Shown: one piece after another, positions 11,401 through 22,050 of the stretch
How the letters are laid out: every line of letters begins with the position of its first letter
Position numbering within the stretch: the stretch's first letter is position 1
Assembly: GCA_039545355.1 (NCBI GenBank)
Contig: BCJJ01000023.1
Span: forward strand, 125,362 to 189,361
Length of the DNA stretch: 64,000 nucleotides
Direction of reading: 5' to 3'
From: Trichosporon coremiiforme
Lineage: Eukaryota > Basidiomycota > Tremellomycetes > Trichosporonales > Trichosporonaceae
Translations under genes and position numbers: made by a program
The notes under the pieces: generated by a model
What the model was told of the DNA's origin: nothing
Database searches by the model: none
The model's input: only the letters and a program-made list of their open reading frames with translations

Positions 11401-13173
11401 TGTCTCTCCTGCGCCTGTCCCTGCTCCGGCGGCTCCGTCCGCGTTTGGTGGTTTCGGGGAGCCCGCCTCGCCAGCTCCTGGTGCGGCCGCGCCTGCTGCT
11501 CCGCCGGCGTTTGGTTCCATCACGACTGCACCGGCAACGCAGACGCCTCCTGCTCAAACGACGACTGCTCAGCCGTCCCAGCCAGCCGCAGCCGTGCAGC
11601 AGTTCCAGAAGCCTGCGCGACCTGCTGCCCCTCCTCACCCCCCTGCGACCAGTGCGTCGGGCAAGACGATGGCTGCGACGCTCGAGCACATCATCAACGA
11701 CACGACGGACGGCCTGTCGCAGCTGAAGCAAACCCTGTCCGGGAACGCAAAGTACCACGAGCAGATGCAGGGCGCACAGTTCCCGAAGCCCTCGGCCGAC
11801 ACTATCGCGCACCAGAAGATGCTCCCGTTCTCGGCTCTCGAAGACATGCTCAAGATCACGAAGGGACTCGAAGAGGAGCTCGCGCGCGTGCGCGGTGAGG
11901 TGCAGAAGAGCGACGTCGTCATGGCTGAGCTGCAGTCTAAGATGCTGAAGAGTGAGTTGAAACGCCCCTGCGAGCGAGCCCGTGAGCTCATGCGATCACC
12001 GCTGGGATCTCCCGGTTTCGGGTTCAAGGGCCGGTGCATGAGCGTTCGGAAGCTGACGAAACAGCCGACATGAGGGCGGGCCAGGCGGACAAATTCCTCA
12101 AGGCGCGCAAGGATCCGTCGTTTGCGCGCGCAATGCAGGTCAAGGAGCTGAGCCCGCAGCAGCAGGCTGACCAGGTGCGCCTGCGCAAGACTGTATCAAT
12201 GACCGAGTCGCGCCTGAGCGAGCTCGACACGGGGATCGGGGGGCTGAAGCGGCGCGCGTCCGAGCGCCCGCGCGGCCAGCCGGCGCTCGAGCGCATCCAG
12301 CGCTCGGTGCGCAACATCGACACAGCGATCCGGGACCGGCACGCAGCCGTTGACGAGCTCGCGCGTCGCGTCAGTGGCCTGCGCCTTCGCCCGGCTTCGC
12401 GCGAGGGCACGCCCGGTCCCAGCACCGGCTCTCCAGCCCGCCACACGCCCCGCAAGTCGAGTGTCACCCTGCAGCAGGCGTTGAAGCCGGTTGAAACGCC
12501 AGCGAAACCGGCGCTCAGGCCGCAGAAGGACGTGCGCGACGCCGTCGCGAGGGCCCTCGACCGCCCCCGACCCAGGATCACGCGCAAGGACGCACCCGTC
12601 ACCAAGGTCAAGGGCGCGAAGGGCGGTATCGTTGCGCACGCGTCTGTCGCTCGCGGACCCGTCAGCGTCGACAGTATCCCGCGGCCTGGCACAGCCGTCA
12701 TCGCGGGTTCGAGCCGGACGCCGAGCCGTCTGAACCGCTCTACCCGTGCAGCGACGCCTGTGCCAGCCCGTACCGAAAGCTCTCCTCCACTGGCCGCCCC
12801 AGTCCCGGTCCCAGCCGCCCAGCTGCATGCAACACCGAAGCCGGGCCCTGCGTTCGGCGCCTTTGGCTCAGCCTTCGGTGCGACTTCACCGGCCGCTACA
12901 CCACCGGCAGCAGCTGCAACGCCGCCAAGCACGACGCCCGGCTCGTCACCGTTCGCCGGCTTCTCGGGCATCAAGCTGCAGCTCGACCCCGGAGACGTGA
13001 GCAGTGGCACGCCGAGCCGGCGCGGCGGAACCAGCCAGCGCACGCATCAGGGCGCGGCCAAGTTCACGGGCTCGACAACGGTTTCGGCGCCGACATCGGG
13101 TGGATTATTCGGAAACGTCGCCGCCCCGAAGCCAGCGACGGACGACAAGAAACCAGCAGGATACTTCAGGTGA
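5408..13173 (+). CDS. NUP159: Nup159/Nup214-type FG nucleoporin with four RanBP2-type zinc fingers
   Basis: Six exons: 5408-5500, about 5536-5677, about 5712-5832, 5868-5952, 5993-11951 and 12065-13173, with introns of 31-113 nt each ending in CTGAC plus a nearby AG. The protein is about 2,470 residues. Residues about 30-400 form the beta-propeller that in Nup159/Nup214 binds the DEAD-box helicase Dbp5 at the cytoplasmic face of the pore. About 400-950 carry many FG/GFG motifs (SAFGQSAFG type). Next come Lys/Asp-rich linkers, then an acidic tract (about 1080-1255), four W-x-C-x2-C ... C-x2-C zinc fingers within further FG repeats (about 1375-1960), a coiled coil (about 2010-2150, probably the Nup82-complex contact) and a short FG tail. 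Introns 1 and 2 have NAGNAG acceptors, so their exon starts may vary by one codon. The terminal codon AGG-TGA overlaps a perfect CAG|GTGAGT donor, so a further exon is possible. Confidence 0.88.
9767..10990 (+). repeat. Array of four near-identical RanBP2-type zinc-finger modules inside the nucleoporin
   Basis: Modules begin at 9767, 10175, 10529 and 10907. Each encodes DWTCDTCMLKNPDSAKEQCT (third copy KEKCT, second copy CTIC), then VCEAPRPGAKP. The conserved W, Asn-Pro and Cys4 pattern is that of RanBP2/Nup153 fingers, which in animals bind Ran or other partners. Spacers are Gly-Phe-Ser-Phe-Gly and Lys/Asp-rich. Nucleotide differences are mainly synonymous, as expected for internally duplicated and selected modules. 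Confidence 0.9.
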
Positions 13174-14299
13174 GTAGAGTTGTGGCTGTCAGTGCTGTGG
13201 CTTGGTCTGTCACGTCTGTCACGTCTGTCAATCAGTCAGTCGTCAATCGCCAATCGCAGTGGCTTGCTCCCGATCAGTGGCTTGATCTTCATCACTACGG
13301 TCGATGACGGTGACAATCACTGATGTGGCTGTCGGATGATGTTTGCGAGGTGGCTGTGGAGCTGGGGTGGTCGTCTAATCGCCACTTTGTGTTGAGTTTG
13401 CCACTTGCATGCACTCGGCGCATCGGTGGCCGTTTGCGTCGCTCGGCGCCCGCAACTGAGTTTGGGCTCGGCGTCTGGTGTAGAGGATCGGCATAGTGCG
13501 GTGAGAAGGTTGGTCCTCCCGCGCTGTGCCCTCCCGCAATCCCGACATTGTTCCGCCCGACACTTCGTCCGAAGTGTCCGAACTTCTGCTCGTCTGACCT
13601 CCCCTTGCGTCCTTCCTCTCTATCCATTCCCTCTTTCGAACAGCTGTGCATGTGTGTGCATGTGGTGCATGCGGGTAGTGACAGAGCGACGCGCATGCGT
13701 ATAGCCCATTCACGCCTTCAGCATCGCATGCAGGAACGAGGCACCTCACCTTGGAGCAGTGCTGCCAAGTGTGATGGGTGGGCCAATCAGAGTGAGGGCG
13801 GTGCGGGCAGCGGGCAGCGGACTCCGCCGGCCTCGTGGTAGCGAACTCAGCGGCGCAGTGAGCGGGCAGACTCCGCAGTATCTTCTGCTCGACTGGGCAT
13901 CGCAGTGGTTGCTCAGAGTAGTGAAGACGGCGGTACGGCAGGCACGTCGTGCAGACAATGACGCTCGGCGGACAGACGAACACACACAGATCGCAGTGAG
14001 AGTGGAGCTAACGACCAGTTTCAGCGGTTTCGGCTCCAAGTAACGGCGTCCATAGCGTCATAGGTCCAGATCCTGATGCAACTGTCGTGCAGTATCACCA
14101 GCGCTTGAGCGCAGTCGCAGAGCCAGATTCGTGCCAGATTCGTGCCAGGCTGGAGCCAGTTTCGAACCAAAGTCAGCCAAAACAGTTGGAATAACTCGTC
14201 TGTGCTCGGTGCGCAGGAGCAGACGCAAGTACAAGCGTTGGGATGGAAGATATCGAACACCGAACCTGTACACGGGGGACAGGGCTGGCACGACCAGTG

Positions 14300-14344
14300 C
14301 GATGAGTGTGATGAGTGCGATGAGTGCGATTGCTGCGATCGCAG
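14300..14344. repeat. 9-nt tandem repeat
   Basis: Five consecutive 9-nt units related to CGATGAGTG (at 14300, 14309, 14318, 14327 and 14336); the last two are diverged. Non-coding context. Confidence 0.7.
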
Positions 14345-15110
14345 CAACTGGGCACGAAGTGGCACGCCGTCGCAAACATTGACGCATGAAGTCTATTCAT
14401 TGCTCGCAGGGTGTACAGGCTGGCCGCTCTAGCCCCTCGGTCGCTGGTATCAGTGTGGCAAGGGTCGGTGGACAGAGTTAAGTTGGGTGGCAAACGAAAA
14501 GTCGAGGAACCAAAGGCACGGGCGGTTCCACCCTCCACCCTCTGGTACTCGGTACTCACCCGCCCAACATGAAGGACAGGCGGCAAGGACAGCTTACTCG
14601 GCCGAAGTCGGCCTGTGCGGCATGCCCGACGCTGAGACACTGGAACACCAGGAGAAATGAGACAAAAGTGCAGATGGCCGAGCGTGCCTGGTGCTTTCGA
14701 TGCTGTCATGTCCCACGAACAAAGTTTCGTCTCTGCACTACCTGGTGCTCACTTGAGAGTGCTTGGAACATGAGCCGGCAAGGAAGAATGCGTCATCATC
14801 ATCCCCTGCTCTGCTTGGCGCTTCGTCCCATGTCTGCCCCATAGTATCTCGTGTATCTCGAGATTCTCGAGATTGTCGCTGACTAGCGTCGGGACGACGT
14901 CGGGTGATGGTGCAGCACGTCGTAACATGACTCGCAACAGCGCACTCGCAGTCAACCCGTGATGCGTAATGTGCCTCGCAGTGAAGTGGTTCTGGTACGA
15001 GAGAATGTTTCGTCCCCCGTCTAGCCATGCATTACCGACTACCCGTACCGCCTCCTTCGAAAGCTCACTGTGGGGGCATAGGGGAGGAGGAGCAGGGGAG
15101 ATGATTATTA

Positions 15111-15180
15111 CACGATGACACGAGATGACACGAGATGACACGAGATGGTCCGAGATGGTCCGAGATGACAGGAGATGAAG
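15111..15180. repeat. Seven-copy 10-nt tandem repeat
   Basis: Seven units of a decamer near CGAGATGACA run in register at 15111-15180, with variants CGAGATGGTC (two copies) and GGAGATGAAG. The period is close to one helical turn. A looser version of the GAGATGA word continues to about 15265. Confidence 0.8.
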
Positions 15181-16778
15181 GGAGACTCGATCCGATCCCA
15201 GGCCCCGGATGAGGAGACGTAAGGAGGTAAGGGGATCGAGACACGCGATGACAGGAGATGAGATGGCAGCCGATAGACCGACATGACGCGGGCTCGGGCT
15301 TGCGTGTGTGTGCATGCCTCGCTGGAAGCTGAGTGCAGCTGAATGCAGGGTCGAACACGCAGGCATCGCCAGGGGCCCAAGGGCGTGTTTGAAGGGGATG
15401 AGGGAGGTCATCCCTTTCGCTCCTTTCGCGTTTCGGCCCTCCCATCGGTCCCATAGAGTCCCATCGGTCCCATCGGTCCTACCATTTCCTGCAGTTCTGC
15501 GTCCTGCACAGGGGAGTCCCACTCCAGCACTCCCTCACAAAAAGGAGAATGAGGAGGGACGTGCTTTGTTTGCGATTACACTTGACGCGCGTTAATGAAC
15601 CACTGCGTCTGATCGCGTCTGTGTGTGTCCTGTGTCTGAAGTTGTGCACGGATGAGGGCGATGGCCTGTGAAGAGTTTGAGTGCATACTGAGTGCGTTTC
15701 GCCCCCGAACATATTCTAAACACGGGCCAAGCAAGCCCAAAGCGTCAATCGTCAATGTCTCCGGTGGGATTTGAGTCGACCCTCGAGTCATGGACCTCAT
15801 GGAATTCGTGGCGTCTACGAATGTCCCGTAGTCTGCACTCTTTGCACTTCAGTACAGCACTGCATCGCAGGGACAGGGACAGGGCGAGATGTGCTAGAAT
15901 CGGGAGGATCCAGTCATGTCAGCATGCGTTGGGCGTGAAATACCAGCTCGATTGTGCGTTTCATGTGACGCCATGGCAACCGAGTGGCGTTCTCTAGACT
16001 CTCTAGACCTTCTAGACCTTATGGGGTCTAGTGCAATTATCTGTCTCACGTCGGCGCATTCAGCGTCCGTTCAGGTCATTCATGTCTCACTACCTCAATT
16101 GCGTCGCTGGTGTGCTAACAGAAGGAAATGAACGTGGCGCAGCTCTGCGCACAGGCTGGCCGATCTGCTTGAATCGCTTCATGCACTTGAGCTGAATGCA
16201 TGCGAGAAGGGCCAGAGTATGGCCGAATACGGCGTACAGGGACTGTGCCACTCGTTCCAGTTGCAGGCGCAGTCGGATCATTAGGATCCAGTAAACCTCG
16301 ACCCTCACCGAACGAGTAAGACACTACCGAAGCAGTGCTGCGACTCAGACTTGTGCACATTCTGATGTGCAGATGGATCATGGTGACACGGCCTGCTTAT
16401 CTCCGCTGGAAGCACGCGGGAAGCGCTGATGTGCGATATCCGTCAGCGCGTCAGCCTTTGCTTTGGTGTGCAGATTGCCGTGTCTGGACTAGACAATAGA
16501 GCATCGCCAAGATGGCCGCGGCTGTGGATCGCCAGTCGCTCCCGTTGCTCCGGTCTGGAAACGGCTAGGCCCAGCTGCAGTAGATTACTTTCCAGACACC
16601 AGCAGCTGGGCAGAGCCGCTATAGTCGCAGGGTAAAGGGCGAGTTTACGAATCAACACGTCCCCAATGTTTTACACCGCAGATACCAATCGATCTGCTGG
16701 AGCAATCTGTTGCCCGCTGACTGCGGCGGTCAGGAGAGAAGACATGAGGCGAGGAACGCAGAGGCGAAACACGACGCA

Positions 16779-16826
16779 GGCTGGAACGCAGGCTGGAACG
16801 TTGGCTGGAACGTTGGCTGGAACGAC
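16779..16826. repeat. Four-copy 12-nt tandem repeat
   Basis: Four consecutive copies of GGCTGGAACGNN start at 16779, 16791, 16803 and 16815; only the last two bases of the unit vary. Non-coding context. Confidence 0.8.
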
Positions 16827-17459
16827 TGCGACAGGAACGACCGTACGCAGACTGCAGGCTGACCGTAAATAAACCGACAGATCTGTTTTATGGAGTACCT
16901 GGAGTCCGATGCACGAGCACCGGAATACTGCGACGCGACGCGACTGCGAGGTCTCCCTACGCTAGAGGCTGGGTGGAGACAAAGTTGACGGTGAAGCAGT
17001 CTCCTTGGTTTCCAATGTATGGGTGGCTCAGTCGAGCTCGCGTCGCTTTGCGATGTGTGGCAAGGCCAAGAGCTTAAGCAGAGCTGGTTGGCTGCAGCTG
17101 AGAGACTGCACCAAAGCGCAGAGGGAAGAGGATCGAGGGGACTCAGTCTGTAACACGTCAGAGAGAGAGGTGCTTTCTGAGGAGAGAGGACAGGGACGAA
17201 ATGACACATACCCTGAGTTTGACGCCAGTGCTGCTCGTGTGCTCCCGCTTGAGCTCGATATGGCTCCAATGACACGCACACCACCCGAACACTGCCGACA
17301 CTCGCACAGCCGCTGCGCCCAAGTCCCTGATACCCTGGAACCCTGCGTGCCCTGGGTGACCCTGTTACAGCATACAGGCTCGCTGCAAGGGCAGCTCCAT
17401 GCTATGGGCTGGGGACTGCTGCGACTCGCTACCTTCAGGCGGGATGCGCTGGACTCATC

Positions 17460-18032
17460 TCCCTGCACACCTCCTGCTCCTGCTCCTCTTGCTCCTCTCG
17501 ACCTCCATCCCTCGACATCGTCTCCCTCAACTCTTCCAGTCCGTCTTATGTCAACACCGCTTTTCCTTTTCTCATCGCATCCTCCATTCTTCTTGCATTC
17601 TCATCACACTCCATCTCTGCTCCGCATTCATCCCCGCCGCCGCCGTCACAAACACCCCTCCGGCAACCCCAACGGCCCCGAACCCCCCTCGCCGAGTCCG
17701 ACACGCTCCTCCAACGTGACCGTTTCAACTTCGGCTTACAGTCGCCATCCCCCGCAGACAGATCCGCCGTCTCCACATCGCCGACACCACACACCGCGTC
17801 TTCCCACACCGAGATCCACACTTAAGTGCACGCAGCACACTCCAGATCTAGGCGCACACGCGTCTGCCGGTCCCGTATCTTTGCTTGACCTTCCTCGCGA
17901 AAACAACCCACGAACGACCTTCCTCCGCCCGTCGCTACATCGACGCCGAACCACCTTCCCCCTCTCTTGTCTCTCCACCACGCTCACAGCTGGACGCGGG
18001 AACCTCTCTTATATCCTGCCCGGCACCACAAC
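17460..18032 (+). promoter_or_regulatory. Pyrimidine-rich leader or promoter ending in an ATG fused to a splice donor
   Basis: The plus strand becomes strongly C/T- and CA-rich, as is usual just before fungal transcription starts. TTATATCC at about 18009 is TATA-like. At 18033 the sequence ACAACATG is followed at once by GTAAGT, a consensus donor. This may be the first exon of the phosphatase gene (start codon or untranslated exon), but no in-phase acceptor to the main ORF was found. Confidence 0.4.
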
Positions 18033-18796
18033 ATGGTAAGTTCTTCTTGCTGCGGTCGCACCTTCCCCTTCTCCTGCTGCTCCGACACGACTCCATTGTT
18101 CTCGACATTTTCCAAACCCAATCCGCGCCGTCACGTCACCTCACGTTTGTTCCCCCGGCGCCGGCGCCGGCGCTGAGCGCCCGACAAGCTCGACCTTCTG
18201 CGCCATGTCGAACGCGCGACGGTTTGGCGAGTGGCGCTATGTCGTGTGCTTCAAAATGTTCGAGTGCCCGCGCTCGGTCGACGAAACATGGCGAGGCTCG
18301 ATCACTTTTCGGTCCGCTCGCCGTTCGTCCAGCCGTAGCTGGTGTGCATCGCGCTAGTTTGGGCGATGCGGGCTATGACCACGCCACACCGGCACACCGG
18401 CACATGACGGCCGCCCGCTGGCGGCTGCCCGCTGGTCACGACAAGCGCGAAGCACACATAGCAGCGAGCACAACCGATACGCACACGGCTCGGCAAGCCT
18501 AGACCCGTGCGGGGTGGTGGGCCTTGCTTCGAACTGCGACAATGAAACCTGCAGTGGAGCACGCAGACTGCCAACGTGAACACTGCGACTTGTTTCGTCC
18601 TCATTGTCTCACCGTCGGCTCACGTCCCCCTCCATTGCGATCGCACACACTTCGAGAGATATATCATGCTGACACGTAACTTTGTTCCCTCACTCGTCAT
18701 CACAACACTCGATCGCTCTCGTTTCATCAACGTACACACACGCTCCTGTCACCCATCACCATCGCACTCGCGCAATGTGCTCACGTTGGCTCCCTG

Positions 18797-20890
18797 ATGA
18801 CCCCGCATCACGAACCGGCACCCTTGTCATCAACAGATCTGATGCTGTCAGCGCTATCCCCGACTACATCAATCAACCTTTCCCCTCTTGTCGGGACGCA
18901 TTGTCGCCTAACCCCGGTCGCCGCGCCTAGGCCGCAGCCGTCTCTGCCTCGACTTTGCATCGTCACCTGCTCCGCTCCGAGCTCGCCGATAGCCGTCTCC
19001 TCAGCGATCGACTGGCCTCTGAGCGCCTCCGTAGCGGAGCTCAGCAGCAAGAAGCGCCAGTCGCCAGAGCCCCTCGAGGACTTGGATGACCGCGCCGTCA
19101 AGGCTGCAAAGGTCGGGAAGCGCGTACGATTCATTGTCCCGAGCAACAGCAAGCGCGACAACAAGCCTTGCACGCCACCAGCAAAAGCAAACCTTGTCCG
19201 CGAAACTTGTCACAGCCCCAGCCCCTCCCCGAGCCCGTCCAGCCTCTCCGACGCGGCCGCTGACGACATGCGTTCGCCGCCATCACCGCTGCGGCCAGTC
19301 GACGCGCCGTCGTCGCTGTTGTCATCAATGCAGGGTGTCAAGCTGCGCTCCATGTCGCCGGATGAGCGGACACCTGGCTCGCCGCCATCACCAACATCAA
19401 CATTCAACGACTCAAACTCTAACCCAAGTAGCTCTGCTTCCTCCTCAACCTCCTCCTCGCCCCAGCGGCTACCGCCCGTGCTGCACCTGAAGCGCGGCAA
19501 CCCAAAGGGTCTGCAGCTGTCGCTGGGCGCGTCGTCGTTCCACAACAGCACTAACTCGTCCACACCGACACCAGCAGGGTGTGCGTCGCCGATAAACCCG
19601 TTCTTCCCGACGCAGACGTCGGCGACGCCGATGTTCTCCGGCGGCGGTTCGCTCGGGCCCCGCTCTGGTGGCATGAAGGGCAACGCCCGCCGGCCGAGTC
19701 TGCTTTCTCTCATCACGCATCCTCCGGGTGGCGCCAGCGACGTGCCCCCGACACCAGGACCTAACTCTAGCTACGGACGGCGGCACCGCCGCATGCGTAG
19801 CGCCGGATCGTGTGGAGTCCCCTCGGCCCTCCCGCTAGGCTCTGTCGACGAGTACGCGAGCAGTGCCTCGAGCGGTCCGATGCTGTCACCACCAATGTCT
19901 TCGGGCGACAGCATGTCGACGCCCTCATCAACACCACCCGGCAGCTCGGGCTCCGAGCGCGAGTTTCCGCACATGCTCGAGCCGTACAAGGACGGGCCGA
20001 TCGAGATCGTGCCCGGCGTGTGGCTTGGAGCAGAGGAGAGCGTATTCCACTGGGACGTGTGGAGTCAGGGCGCCTCCGAGGTCGGCGTCGTGAATGTTGC
20101 GCAGGAAATTGACAACCCGTTCGACCCGCGCACCGACCTTGCCAACTATACCTGGATCTCGCCTCGCGGCAAGGACAAGGTGACCCTCAGCTCGCACCCC
20201 GGCACACCGTCGCACCCGCCCGTCGCGTACACACACCTCCGCTGGTCGCACGGCGAGGGCGGCCTCGCCGACCTGCCCGCCGACGCCGAGCTCGGCGGCA
20301 TCGTCGACCCCTCCGCCGCTGCCCCCAATGCTCAGTGGCGCTTCTGGGAGGCGATCAGATGGATGGAGGCGCGCCGCCGCGCGGGCGTCCCCGTCATCAT
20401 CCAGTGAGTAACAGCTTATAAACGACTTCCATAGCTAACAACCAGTTGCCAGTGCGGCGTTTCTCGATCCGCAACTCTCACCGTTGCGTACGTTATGACG
20501 CTCGCCGCTTCGGGGCAGTTCCCCGAGCTCCTCGGCCAGCTGCACACGATGCAGGACGCGTACGACTTTGTCAAGGCGCGTTCGCCGTGGATCGGCCCGA
20601 ACGTGAGCCTCGTGTTCCAGCTCGTCGAGTTTGCGCGCAACCTGTCCTCGCTTCTGAGCAGGCACGTGTCTCAGCATGGCGGGACGTGGGAGACGCGCTG
20701 GCCGACGCTTGTCGATATCGAGAGCGAGGACGCGTGGGCGAAGCGCCGGCGCGAGTTCGGTGACGAGCCGCAGGAGGAGGAGTCGAGGCGCAAGAGGGAG
20801 GAGAGGGAGGAGGAGGCGCGACGGCTCGACGAGGCCATGGTCAAGCGCCAGCGTGGGCGGATCAGTCCCAGCGACGCCATGCGAGCTTGA
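18797..20890 (+). CDS. Dual-specificity protein phosphatase, MAP-kinase-phosphatase type
   Basis: Exons 18797-20403 and 20446-20890 are joined over a 42-nt intron (GTGAGT ... CTAACAACCAG), giving 683 residues. The first ~400 residues are Ser/Pro-rich and probably disordered. The C-terminal catalytic domain begins near DGPIEIVPGVWLGAEESV and carries HCQCGVSRSATLTVAYVM, the HC-x5-R signature, with Cys537 as nucleophile and Arg543 binding phosphate. The intron interrupts the histidine codon directly before that cysteine. Only the acceptor at 20445 restores HC-x5-R, which confirms the join. The layout resembles fungal Msg5/Pmp1-like phosphatases acting on MAP kinases; the substrate here is inferred. 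The start codon is uncertain, because the context of ATG 18797 is weak and the AG-free stretch 18680-18837 could be intronic. Confidence 0.8.
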
Positions 20891-22050
20891 GCGAGCGTAA
20901 CGAGCGCCCCGCGAGAACGAACTCCCACCACCATACTACCCCACCTAGCACAGAATCAATGCCGGTCCGCGAGACCAGCATCAGCATATCAGCATCAACC
21001 CATACGTCAGAACGATACTTGTACGACCATCGCCTCCGATCCGGACACTGGACAGACTAGGCCATAGACGCGATTCATGTTGTAGCACGATTGCGTGTGC
21101 GTTGCGGTGCAACTGGGCTGACACTGACTTGACTGTTGACTGAACTGACACATGATGTTGGGTTGGTGCCAATGTCAAGCGGTGTGGCAGTGATGGGCAG
21201 CGGCCCGTCACGACAGCTTAGCGTGTAGCCTGGGCAGAGTGGATGGCTGTGGCACTGTGATGGGTAGTCACTGCGACCAGAGATGGACAAGCCCTCCGCC
21301 GCAAAGCGTCAGGTTCAATTGATCGTGAGCAGTGTTTGCAGGCCAGCGTTTGCGGATCAGTGTCTGCACCTCTCATTTGCTGTGGCATTGGGCTCAGTAA
21401 CCTTACGGGCCACCAAGAGTGTTCATCACCGCCCACCAGCACGGGGCGCGATCAGCACAAGCTGATAGTCCTCGTTGGACAGTCGCTTCTGGAGGCGGGC
21501 AGGCTCATGATCGACAAGAACAGGACGATCCCCGCCATCGAGCAAAACACAAACATTGCGGGCACAACAAACACCAGAGTAAACATCCGTCGTTCTGTGT
21601 GTCCCCGTCACTGGAGGGATGCGCGTACACAAAACTGTTGCACACTCAGACGGAGAAACGTCTTTCTCTCTGTTCCTCAAGCGTCTTTGTTCTCACCATC
21701 AGTCTCGAGCAACTATCATCGACGACAAGCTCTACCCAATAGCGGCAGGACGTCTCTGCAAAATCGACAGCGAAACGCGAGGACCTGCTTGACTTCGTGT
21801 AGAGGTCGCTCCCCCCGTCGGTGGCCACTCCGTTACTCGTGCTCGTGGTGCATCAACATCCAGTCAAGACTCGACACAGACCATCACCCCGTCACTCTCA
21901 CCCCGCCACTCTCACCGTCCTTCTCACTCTCCTACGCGTTCGCACCCCAAATCTCCACTCTTCGTCTCGCTCCTCTTCACTCCAATCTCCTCGACCTCGA
22001 CCTCAATCTCAACCCAACCTCTCCTCGTCACCCGCCACAAAGTTAGCGCC
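20891..22050. other. Intergenic spacer with CT-rich promoter of the next gene
   Basis: No coding signal. The last 200 bp (about 21850-22045) are rich in CTC/CAC and pyrimidines, the usual leader of a highly G/C-biased fungal gene, and end in AGTTAGCGCCATG at the next start codon. Confidence 0.55.

Larger units (their letters stand above)
13174..18796. other. Gene-poor interval upstream of the phosphatase gene
   Basis: About 5.6 kb with only scattered ORFs of non-coding composition. The one long plus-strand ORF (about 17005-18039) has shifting amino-acid bias and ends in a CT-rich leader-like sequence. Several short tandem repeats occur (13200-13240, 14300, 15111, 16779). The right part is pyrimidine-rich from about 17460 and looks like promoter or leader sequence. 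I see no tRNA, rRNA or transposase signature. Confidence 0.5.

Noticed and set aside
9301..11812. Two long minus-strand ORFs of 740 and 763 codons opposite the nucleoporin
   Set aside because: They are antisense shadows of the biased FG/Pro/Lys repeats; composition is repetitive, with no independent domain.
15111..15180. CRISPR-like array
   Set aside because: The unit is 10 nt without spacers, in a eukaryotic contig; it is a simple tandem repeat.
17005..18039. 344-codon plus-strand ORF
   Set aside because: Amino-acid character changes along its length, the codon bias is unlike true genes here, and it runs into a CT-rich leader.
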